10,701 bases of DNA, taken from the NCBI GenBank assembly GCA_021819345.1, contig JAKARG010000071.1, forward strand, positions 1 to 10,701, read 5' to 3'. The position numbers and the translations under genes were made by a program. This DNA comes from Actinomycetes bacterium. Its GTDB lineage: Bacteria; Actinomycetota; Acidimicrobiia; Acidimicrobiales; Palsa-688. Of the stretch, positions 6,465-10,701 are shown piece after piece. Numbering within the stretch: position 1 is the first letter of the stretch; every line of letters begins with the position of its first letter. The notes under the pieces are model-generated. The model did no database searches. It was given only the letters and a program-made list of their open reading frames with translations, and was not told the origin of the DNA.

Positions 6465-7495
6465 GGCCACAGACCGTCGGTCGGCAGCCCTGCGGTCTCG
6501 GGCAGTCCGAGGGCGAGGTTCGCGCACTGGATGGCCTGGCCGGCGGCGCCCTTCACCAGGTTGTCGATGGCACAGATCGCCACCACCCAGCCGGTCCGGC
6601 GATCGGACCGGGCGGTCAGGCGGGCGGAGTTGGAGCCGAGGACCGCCTTGGTCGACGGCGAGCTCTCCGACACCGCCACGAAGGGTGACCCGGCGTAAGC
6701 GTCGGCGAGAACCTCGAGCGGGTCTCCGCAGCCGGTGCTGCGCGCATAGCAGGTGGCGAGGATCCCCCGGCTCATCGGTGCCAGATGGGGGGTGAAGAGC
6801 ACCCTCGCCCCGCTCGCCTGCTCGATCTCCGGCGTGTGGCGGTGGTCGAGCAACCCGTAGGCGCTGAAGTCCTCGTCGACCGCAGCGAAGCGCGTCCCGG
6901 GCCGTGCCTCGGCCCCGGCGCCGCTCACCCCGCTCGCCGCGTCGACGATCACCCCGCCGGCTTCGACGGTGGAGGACCCGACGAGAGGCGCGAGGGCGAG
7001 CGCAGCGGCGGTGACGTAGCAGCCGGCCGCAGCGACCAGGCGGGCCCCCGCGAGGCGTCCGGCGCAGAGCTCGGGGATCCCGTGGACCGCCTCGGCGAGC
7101 AGCTCGGGAGCGGGATGGGCCGCGCCGTACCACTGCTCGTAGACCGCCGGGTCCCGCAGGCGGTAGTCGGCGCCGAGGTCGACCACGAGGCCGACTCGAT
7201 CGACCAGCAGGGGGACCATCGGGCCCGACGCCCCGTGGGGCAGGGCGAGGAAGACGACGTCGAGCCCGTCGACGGATGACGGGTCGATCTCGGCGAAGCG
7301 ACGTCCCCGATAGCTCCCGAGGTGCGGGTGGACCTCGCCGACCTCCCTGCCGGCGTGGCGGTCGGCGCCGGCGAGCGTCACCTCGAGGTCGGGGTGGCCG
7401 GCTAGGAGCCGGAGCAGCTCACCGCCGGCGAAGCCTGACGCGCCGAGGACCCCCACCGCCTTCCTGGCCCGACCCGCCGGCTCCCCGCTCACCAT
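6461..7495 (-). CDS. argC: N-acetyl-gamma-glutamyl-phosphate reductase
   Basis: Reduces N-acetylglutamyl phosphate to the semialdehyde with NADPH. The 344-residue protein begins with a Rossmann motif GASGFAGGELLRLL (18-31), followed by DLGADYRL (106-113), the catalytic Cys in AAGCYVT (C159) and the general-base His in HRHTPEIEQ (about H220). I chose the ATG at 7495 rather than the upstream in-frame GTG at 7510, because the GTG lies inside the promoter/operator and the ATG falls exactly six bases after a TATGAT -10 box, as in leaderless transcripts. A GTG one codon later (7492) is a further option. First gene of the operon; it overlaps argB by 4 bases. Confidence 0.96.
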   Translation of the reverse strand: MVSGEPAGRARKAVGVLGASGFAGGELLRLLAGHPDLEVTLAGADRHAGREVGEVHPHLGSYRGRRFAEIDPSSVDGLDVVFLALPHGASGPMVPLLVDRVGLVVDLGADYRLRDPAVYEQWYGAAHPAPELLAEAVHGIPELCAGRLAGARLVAAAGCYVTAAALALAPLVGSSTVEAGGVIVDAASGVSGAGAEARPGTRFAAVDEDFSAYGLLDHRHTPEIEQASGARVLFTPHLAPMSRGILATCYARSTGCGDPLEVLADAYAGSPFVAVSESSPSTKAVLGSNSARLTARSDRRTGWVVAICAIDNLVKGAAGQAIQCANLALGLPETAGLPTDGLWP

Positions 7496-7529
7496 CGCAT
7501 CATCATACACACTTCTGCATACTCATGCA
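7496..7529 (-). promoter_or_regulatory. arg operon promoter with tandem ARG boxes
   Basis: On the minus strand TGCAT-GAGT-ATGCA (7516-7529) is a perfect 5-4-5 palindrome with the geometry of ArgR operators, like Streptomyces ARG boxes. A second, imperfect copy TGTAT-GATG-ATGCG (7496-7509) starts 6 bp further on, so the two 18-bp boxes would be about 2 bp apart, suiting one ArgR hexamer. The second box contains a consensus -10 hexamer TATGAT (7502-7507) exactly six bases before the argC ATG, implying a leaderless mRNA. The -35 is poor (around GTGCAT). ArgR binding would cover the -10 and spacer and so block polymerase. The palindromes are seen; repression is inferred from the family. Confidence 0.75.
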
Positions 7530-7543
7530 CTCGCCCTCGGCCC

Positions 7544-7571
7544 GGCGACGACCTTCGGCCGCGCGGTCGCC
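7544..7571 (-). terminator. possible terminator hairpin after yihY
   Basis: GGCGAC (7544-7549) and GTCGCC (7566-7571) can pair across a GC-rich loop in the interval between the yihY stop and the arg promoter. There is no T-run and the loop is 16 nt, so this is only a weak candidate for the 3' end of the yihY transcript. Confidence 0.25.
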
Positions 7572-7598
7572 TCCCGCCGGCCGGCCGCCTTCGGTCCC

Positions 7599-8645
7599 CT
7601 ACCCGTCCCCTGCCCCCTGCCCGCCGGCGTGGTCGGCCTGCCCCGCCCCGACGTGGTCGGCCTGCCCCGCGCCGGCGTGGCCGCCGGCGCTGGCGCCGAA
7701 GTCGATCAGGATCTTCTCGTCGGCCCGCTGGCGTGCCTCGGCGGCCCGGGCCGCGGCGGCCCTCCGGTCGGCGTCGAGCGGGTGGCCGCCGGGCAGCGCC
7801 CGGGGGTAGAGCCGCCGGTCGAGCACCGGGTTCAGCTCGGCGGCGTAGATCGAGAGCTTGGCCAGCAAGAGGAGGAAGGTGACGACCCCGATCACCGAGG
7901 CGAAGGCGCCGTAGGTGGCGCTCTCGTTGCGCAGCTCGTGGGTCACGAGGCCGGTCCCGACGGTGATCAGCACGCTGAAGGCGACTCCCCCGAGCACCGC
8001 CCCGGGCAAGAGCCGGCGGGTCCCGACCTCGGCTTTCGGAGCGAGGAGCAGGCGGAACACGAGCAGGTACAGCCCGACGTTGACCACGAGCTGGCCGGCC
8101 ACGATCACGACCCGCAGCCAGAGGGCGGGCCCGCCGCTGGTGGCCAACCCACCAGCGAGAGCGTTGGCGAGGAAGGCGAAGCCGATCGCGGCCAGCGCGG
8201 CGAGGCTCCGACCGAGCCGGGGGAGGAAGTTGGGCCGGTCGACGTCGGGCACGTTCCACACGCGGTTCATCGCCGACTGGGCGCTCTGGGTCACCCCCTG
8301 GGCTCCGTAGACCAGGCCGACCAGCCCGATCACCAGGCCGACCAGGCTGCCGTGCAGGTCGTGCGCCCCCCGAGCCACGCTGAACTGCGAGCCGATCACC
8401 GGGAAGTGATGGAGCGCCGAGACGACCCGGGTGCCGAGGGATCGCACCCCGACGAAGCCGAGCACGGTGGTCACCGCGAGCAACAGCGGGTAGATCGCCG
8501 TGAACCCGTACCAGCCGAGGGCGACGACGAGCAGGCTGGCGTTGTCGTTGCTGTACTTGCGCTGGACCGCCCAGGCCACTGCGACGCTGCGGTGTCGCTG
8601 CTGCCAGCCATCGAGACGGCCGAGCAGCGCCTTCAGCTGCTCCAA
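7599..8645 (-). CDS. YihY/virulence factor BrkB family membrane protein
   Basis: An inner-membrane protein of the YihY/BrkB family; biochemical role not established (older links to RNase BN were withdrawn). Of 348 residues, 1-35 are a basic cytoplasmic N-terminus. About six hydrophobic segments follow near 37-66, 97-117, 148-172, 176-200, 213-237 and 245-268. Family landmarks are the first-helix YGFTAIYPLLLA, SAMNRVWNV (124-132) and LAKLSIYAAELN (261-272). Residues 290-312 look like a charged helix, and 322-348 are a Gly/Ala/His octapeptide repeat (H323, H331, H339) encoded by a 24-bp tandem repeat. The TTG start at 8645 is chosen because an AGGAGG ribosome site (8655-8660) lies nine bases before it. 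Likely transcribed alone. Confidence 0.9.
   Translation of the reverse strand: MEQLKALLGRLDGWQQRHRSVAVAWAVQRKYSNDNASLLVVALGWYGFTAIYPLLLAVTTVLGFVGVRSLGTRVVSALHHFPVIGSQFSVARGAHDLHGSLVGLVIGLVGLVYGAQGVTQSAQSAMNRVWNVPDVDRPNFLPRLGRSLAALAAIGFAFLANALAGGLATSGGPALWLRVVIVAGQLVVNVGLYLLVFRLLLAPKAEVGTRRLLPGAVLGGVAFSVLITVGTGLVTHELRNESATYGAFASVIGVVTFLLLLAKLSIYAAELNPVLDRRLYPRALPGGHPLDADRRAAAARAAEARQRADEKILIDFGASAGGHAGAGQADHVGAGQADHAGGQGAGDG
7628..7699. repeat. 24-bp tandem repeat encoding the YihY tail
   Basis: The block beginning CGTGG recurs at 7628, 7652 and 7676, a strict 24-bp period. The first two copies share at least 19 bp exactly and the third diverges after its start. In frame this gives the octapeptide pattern (D/G)H(A/V)GAGQA. 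Because the period is a multiple of three, copy-number change would lengthen or shorten the tail without a frameshift. Confidence 0.8.
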
Positions 8646-8654
8646 GTCGCGGAT

Positions 8655-8660
8655 CCTCCT
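8655..8660 (-). promoter_or_regulatory. strong ribosome binding site deciding the yihY TTG start
   Basis: The minus strand reads AGGAGG, a full match to the anti-Shine-Dalgarno core, nine bases before the TTG at 8645. This is the best such site in the window and makes TTG preferable to any internal start. Confidence 0.75.
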
Positions 8661-8726
8661 GCGCGGTCGGTCGGGTCGACACGACGGTAGCCCCCGGGTG
8701 CCGTCGCGCTCGGCGCTCCAGGCGAG

Positions 8727-8770
8727 AGCTGTGGACGACCGAGCCCCCGGTCCACAGCGAGATCACAGCT
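8727..8770. promoter_or_regulatory. overlapping inverted repeats in the divergent yihY / 62-aa ORF interval
   Basis: The arm GCTGTGGAC (8728-8736) has a perfect 9-bp inverted partner GTCCACAGC (8750-8758). The same left arm, read as AGCTGTG (8727-8733), also pairs with CACAGCT (8764-8770). The two pairings exclude each other. The element lies in the 169-bp gap between divergently oriented genes, a natural place for an operator. Parts resemble DnaA boxes (TCGTCCACA on the minus strand at 8730-8738, one mismatch to TTGTCCACA). No regulator can be named from the sequence. Confidence 0.55.
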
Positions 8771-8814
8771 TCGGGCCCTGGCGAGCCACAGGCGGCCGGT
8801 CGCACAATGGGCCC

Positions 8815-9003
8815 ATGCCCTTCGAGATCACCCTCGACGACGAGTCGACCGAGCGGGTCGACGGAGCGGACTCCTACAGCTTGGAGGGTCCCCTCACCAC
8901 CTTCTACGGCAACGACCGACCCCGGCCCCTCGACAGCTGGTCGGTGAAGGTCGCGAGCTACCGCACCGAGCGCATCACCCGGATCCGCCGGCTCCCCGGC
9001 TGA
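8815..9003 (+). CDS. small hypothetical protein, 62 residues
   Basis: Not recognised. It is the only plus-strand gene supported here. The protein starts MPFEITLDDESTERVDGADS and continues with alternating polar and hydrophobic stretches that look like a small all-beta domain (about residues 2-6, 20-31 and 40-58). It has no signal peptide, membrane segment, cysteine or metal motif. Composition is acidic at the start and basic at the end (RTERITRIRRLPG). The ATG at 8815 is favoured because CACAAT (8803-8808), a near -10 sequence, lies exactly six bases upstream and would give a leaderless message; no Shine-Dalgarno site is visible. It converges with the toxin gene, 41 nt away. Reality of the gene rests on start context and protein-like composition, so confidence is moderate. 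Confidence 0.6.
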   Translation: MPFEITLDDESTERVDGADSYSLEGPLTTFYGNDRPRPLDSWSVKVASYRTERITRIRRLPG

Positions 9004-9017
9004 GAGCCCCCCGGCTC

Positions 9018-9035
9018 CCGACGCGGCGGCGTCGG
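9018..9035. terminator. hairpin between convergent genes (possible bidirectional terminator)
   Basis: CCGACGC (9018-9024) and GCGTCGG (9029-9035) form a perfect 7-bp stem with a GGCG loop in the 41-nt space between the 62-residue ORF and the stop of the toxin gene. Position between convergent genes supports a shared terminator. It lacks a T-tract on either side. Confidence 0.5.
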
Positions 9036-9044
9036 TCCCCGCCG

Positions 9045-9314
9045 TTACTCCGGCCGGTAGATCACCCGGCGGGAACCCACCCGGACGACCACGACCTCGC
9101 CCTTGGCATCGTCGATCCGATAGACGACGCGATACTCAGCCCGCCGCGCCGAGTACATCCCGACCAGCTCGTCTCGCAATGGCTTCCCGACCCGATGAGG
9201 GTCGGCGGCGAGCGCACCGTAGACGAGCTCGACGATGGCAGCGGCGACCCGTGGCACGTGGAGCGCCAAGCGGTCCATGTCCCGCGAGGCCCTCGACGAC
9301 CAGGGAACCTCCAA
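9045..9314 (-). CDS. RelE/ParE superfamily toxin
   Basis: Toxin of a type II toxin-antitoxin pair. The 89-residue protein has the compact RelE/ParE fold: an N-terminal strand (VPWSSRASRDMDRL, 3-16), a helix with VPRVAAAIVEL (20-30), then the hallmark segment PLRDELVGMYSARRAEYRVVYRID (split: PLRDELVGMYSA 46-57, RRAEYRVVYRID 58-69) and a final strand VVVVRVGSRRVIYR with basic and Tyr residues (R81, Y86) placed as in ribosome-dependent RelE mRNA nucleases. Whether it cuts mRNA or poisons gyrase like ParE cannot be decided; similarity to RelE looks stronger. The start is uncertain: TTG at 9314, four bases after the antitoxin stop, keeps the N-terminal strand, while the first ATG (M13) would remove it. 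Confidence 0.9.
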   Translation of the reverse strand: MEVPWSSRASRDMDRLALHVPRVAAAIVELVYGALAADPHRVGKPLRDELVGMYSARRAEYRVVYRIDDAKGEVVVVRVGSRRVIYRPE

Positions 9315-9318
9315 CCGG

Positions 9319-9597
9319 CTAGGGCGTGACCCAGCGGGCCCGCGCCTCTGCCTCGGTCATGACCTCTCCCCCACCCTCGGCCAGCTCCCGCTCGGCCTCG
9401 CGGATACCTGCCATCGCCCCGGAGTCCGACATGACCTCGAGCGTCTCCTCCAGGCTCTCCAGCTCGTCCACGCTCACCAGCACGACCACAGGGACGCCGT
9501 TACGGGTGACGACCACCCGGTCGTGCTCTCGGCTCACTCGGTCCACCAGGTCGGAGAACCGATCCTTGACAGTGGTCAGAGGCAGGACATTGCTCAT
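9319..9597 (-). CDS. Phd/YefM family antitoxin
   Basis: Partner of the RelE-like toxin, encoded just upstream of it as usual. The 92-residue protein shows the Phd/YefM N-terminal DNA-binding and dimerisation fold: LTTVKDRFSDLVDRV (7-21), DRVVVTRNGVPVVVLVSVDE (26-45, family GxPxAVL-like), then ELESLEETLEVM. The acidic C-terminal part (about 55-92, with EAERELAEGGGEV) would be the disordered toxin-neutralising segment that folds on binding. The ATG at 9597 has AGGA about eight bases upstream. The pair would be autoregulated through palindromes just upstream (9602-9609 and 9614-9623). It likely neutralises the toxin and represses its own operon. Confidence 0.92.
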   Translation of the reverse strand: MSNVLPLTTVKDRFSDLVDRVSREHDRVVVTRNGVPVVVLVSVDELESLEETLEVMSDSGAMAGIREAERELAEGGGEVMTEAEARARWVTP

Positions 9598-9601
9598 AGC
9601 C

Positions 9602-9623
9602 AGGATCCTAGCCAGATCGATCT
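9602..9623. promoter_or_regulatory. paired palindromes before the antitoxin (candidate autoregulation operator)
   Basis: AGGATCCT (9602-9609) and AGATCGATCT (9614-9623) are two perfect palindromes only four bases apart, starting five bases upstream of the antitoxin ATG. On the minus strand TAGGAT (9605-9610) also fits a TANNNT -10 box. Phd/YefM proteins and their toxin complexes commonly bind paired palindromes overlapping their own promoter, so this fits an operator; the assignment is inferred. Confidence 0.45.
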
Positions 9624-9775
9624 CGGGTGCCCGGCACACCCGATCCAAGACCGAGCAGACGTCGCCGCTCGGGGGTGCCCGGATCGAGAAGCGGGCGTGA
9701 CGGCGAGGGCGGCCTCGGGCTGGCGGGCGCGAGCCTCGACGACACCTCCGAGGGGTGGCCGGCGCCCGTGTGCCG
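9624..9775. other. intergenic stretch between antitoxin and phosphatase
   Basis: No gene seen. On the minus strand it follows the phosphatase stop. CCTCG (9734-9738) and CGAGG (9749-9753) can pair, nested inside GGGCGC (9725-9730) and GCGCCC (9762-9767), giving a weak, interrupted candidate terminator for the phosphatase transcript. A near-palindrome GGGTGTGCCGGGCACCC on the minus strand around 9625-9641 lies just upstream of the antitoxin operator. Confidence 0.4.
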
Positions 9776-10552
9776 TCACCCCGGAGCACCCTCGAGCAGC
9801 ACGGCCTGCAGGGCCTCTCCGATGCCGGCCAGCCCGAGCTCGGCGGCGAAGGCCGCAGCGCCACCGTGCTCGCGGCGGAGCCCGGCAAGGAAGGTGCGCA
9901 TCGAGGCCGGCTCGGCGCTCACGATCGCCGCTGCGGAGGCGTCGAGCTCGACGCTCCGCTCCGGGTAGCGTTCCCTCAGCCGGGCGAGCATCCGCTCGAG
10001 GCCGACAGCCGAGAGGGCGTAGTCGGCGACGATGTCCTCCTCGGAGACGCCGACCAGCTCTAGCACCAGAGCCGACATGATCCCGGTCCGGTCCTTGCCT
10101 GCGAAGCAGTGGTACACGACCGGGTAGGTCTCCGGCTCGGCCAGCAGCGTGAGAACCTCGGCGATCGTGGGAGCGCCGGCGTCGAGCATCCGCAGGTACT
10201 CCGAGGCGACGAAGTCGGGGCGGTCCCAGCTCGGCAGCTCCTCCGCCGGGGGGAGGATGTCGAACATCGGGAGGTGGCGGTAGGTCCAGCCCGCTCCATC
10301 GGGGACCCGCCCCCGCTCGGCAAGCTCGCCGGCGGTCCGCAGGTCGATGACGCTGCGCAGCCCGAGCCCAGCGAGGACCTCGAGGTCGGAGGGGCTGAGC
10401 TGCGCCAGGCTGTCGGAGCGGAACAGCGCCCGCCTCCGCACCTGCCGGCCCCGGGCCCCCCGGTACCCGCCGAGGTCCCGGAAGTTGAAGCACCCCTCGA
10501 ACGAAAGGGTGCGCTCGGGCGGCGGGCTCGGGTCGGTCTCGGGGGTGGTCAT
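9776..10552 (-). CDS. tyrosine-protein / phosphoinositide phosphatase, PtpB-like (Y_phosphatase3)
   Basis: A cysteine-dependent phosphatase of the DSP-like Y_phosphatase3 family. Of 258 residues, the N-terminal part has SFEGCFNFRDLGGY (17-30), RALFRSDSL (41-49) and SVIDLRTAGEL (67-77). The catalytic P-loop is HCFAGKDRTG (148-157) with nucleophile C149 and phosphate-binding R155. The Lys and Asp inside the loop match Mycobacterium tuberculosis PtpB, where they go with activity on phosphotyrosine, phosphoserine and phosphoinositides. An aspartate general acid probably lies near residue 98-113. There is no signal peptide, although MptpB-type enzymes can be exported by other routes. The ATG at 10552 is preferred to upstream in-frame starts because TAGCGT (10561-10566) eight bases before it fits a leaderless or near-leaderless -10. 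The gene appears monocistronic. Confidence 0.92.
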   Translation of the reverse strand: MTTPETDPSPPPERTLSFEGCFNFRDLGGYRGARGRQVRRRALFRSDSLAQLSPSDLEVLAGLGLRSVIDLRTAGELAERGRVPDGAGWTYRHLPMFDILPPAEELPSWDRPDFVASEYLRMLDAGAPTIAEVLTLLAEPETYPVVYHCFAGKDRTGIMSALVLELVGVSEEDIVADYALSAVGLERMLARLRERYPERSVELDASAAAIVSAEPASMRTFLAGLRREHGGAAAFAAELGLAGIGEALQAVLLEGAPG

Positions 10553-10560
10553 CGCGCTCG

Positions 10561-10566
10561 ACGCTA
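10561..10566 (-). promoter_or_regulatory. candidate -10 box for the phosphatase gene
   Basis: The minus strand reads TAGCGT, a TANNNT hexamer typical of high-GC actinobacteria, eight bases upstream of the ATG. No good -35 is seen 16-18 bp further up. This would leave almost no 5' untranslated region. Confidence 0.35.
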
Positions 10567-10639
10567 CCCAGGCAAGGTCGCGACGAGATGGACCCGAGGC
10601 GACTCGAAGGTGAAAGCTCGCACCGGGCCACCGGGGTCG

Positions 10640-10679
10640 GCACCGCCGTCCGAGCACCGCCGTCCGAGCACTCCCGTCC
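10640..10679. repeat. 14-bp tandem repeat upstream of the phosphatase gene
   Basis: GCACCGCCGTCCGA occurs twice in direct succession (10640-10653 and 10654-10667), followed by a degenerate third copy (GCACTCCCGTCC, 10668-10679). It lies about 90 bp upstream of the phosphatase start in DNA with no visible gene. The remaining bases to the window edge show nothing recognisable. Confidence 0.8.
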
Positions 10680-10701
10680 CGGCTCTCCGGTCAGGCGCGC
10701 A

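Noticed and set aside
7629..8690. Plus-strand ORF of 353 codons opposite yihY
   Set aside because: Antisense shadow with low-complexity composition; no start signal or motif.
8727..8770. Replication origin because of DnaA-box-like sequences
   Set aside because: Only two imperfect boxes, no AT-rich unwinding segment and no dnaA/dnaN neighbours.
7489..8805. Minus-strand ORF of 438 codons covering yihY
   Set aside because: Arg/Pro-rich out-of-frame reading of yihY; the yihY frame has membrane segments, family motifs and a strong ribosome site.

Overview
The window looks like chromosomal DNA from a high-GC Actinomycetota, most likely of the class Acidimicrobiia. The evidence is very high GC throughout, frequent GTG/TTG starts, actinobacterial-style arginine genes, and a 5' fragment of 16S rRNA whose variable regions read as acidimicrobial. 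The class assignment is from memory of such sequences, not from a search. Almost everything is on the minus strand; only one small ORF is on the plus strand.

Reading from right to left (the direction of transcription), there is first a tyrosine/lipid phosphatase resembling mycobacterial PtpB (9776-10552). Next comes a Phd/YefM-RelE/ParE type II toxin-antitoxin pair (9045-9597). A 62-residue plus-strand protein of unknown function (8815-9003) converges on the toxin gene, with a hairpin between them. A YihY/BrkB-family membrane protein with a short histidine-bearing tandem-repeat tail follows (7599-8645).

The core is a tightly packed arginine biosynthesis operon, argC-argB-argD-argF-argR-argH (1534-7495). 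Most junctions overlap by 4 bases or abut. It starts with a probable leaderless promoter covered by two tandem ArgR operator (ARG box) palindromes. Because argR is the fifth gene, the repressor is made from the operon it should control. The encoded enzymes run from N-acetylglutamate to N-acetylornithine (ArgB, ArgC, ArgD), then ornithine to citrulline (ArgF), then argininosuccinate to arginine (ArgH). Two genes often found in this cluster are absent: argJ, expected between argC and argB, and argG, expected between argR and argH. Those two steps must be encoded elsewhere.

Downstream of argH, and probably cotranscribed, is a 3-methyladenine DNA glycosylase. Its last 59 residues are low-complexity and encoded by short GC-rich tandem repeats, and a 9-bp hairpin marks where the conserved domain ends. 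Only about 21 nt after its stop lies a strong consensus promoter (TTGACA-17-TAAGTT), then a roughly 300-nt leader with a boxA-like antitermination site, then the 16S rRNA gene, which runs off the left edge. The arg operon therefore sits directly upstream of a ribosomal RNA operon in the same orientation.

I see no insertion sequence, CRISPR array, tRNA, phage gene or clear novel multi-gene system. The observations most worth following up are the ARG-box/leaderless promoter architecture, the missing argJ/argG, the repeat-encoded glycosylase tail at the rrn boundary with its active-site substitutions, the competing inverted repeats at 8727-8770, and the unidentified 62-residue protein.
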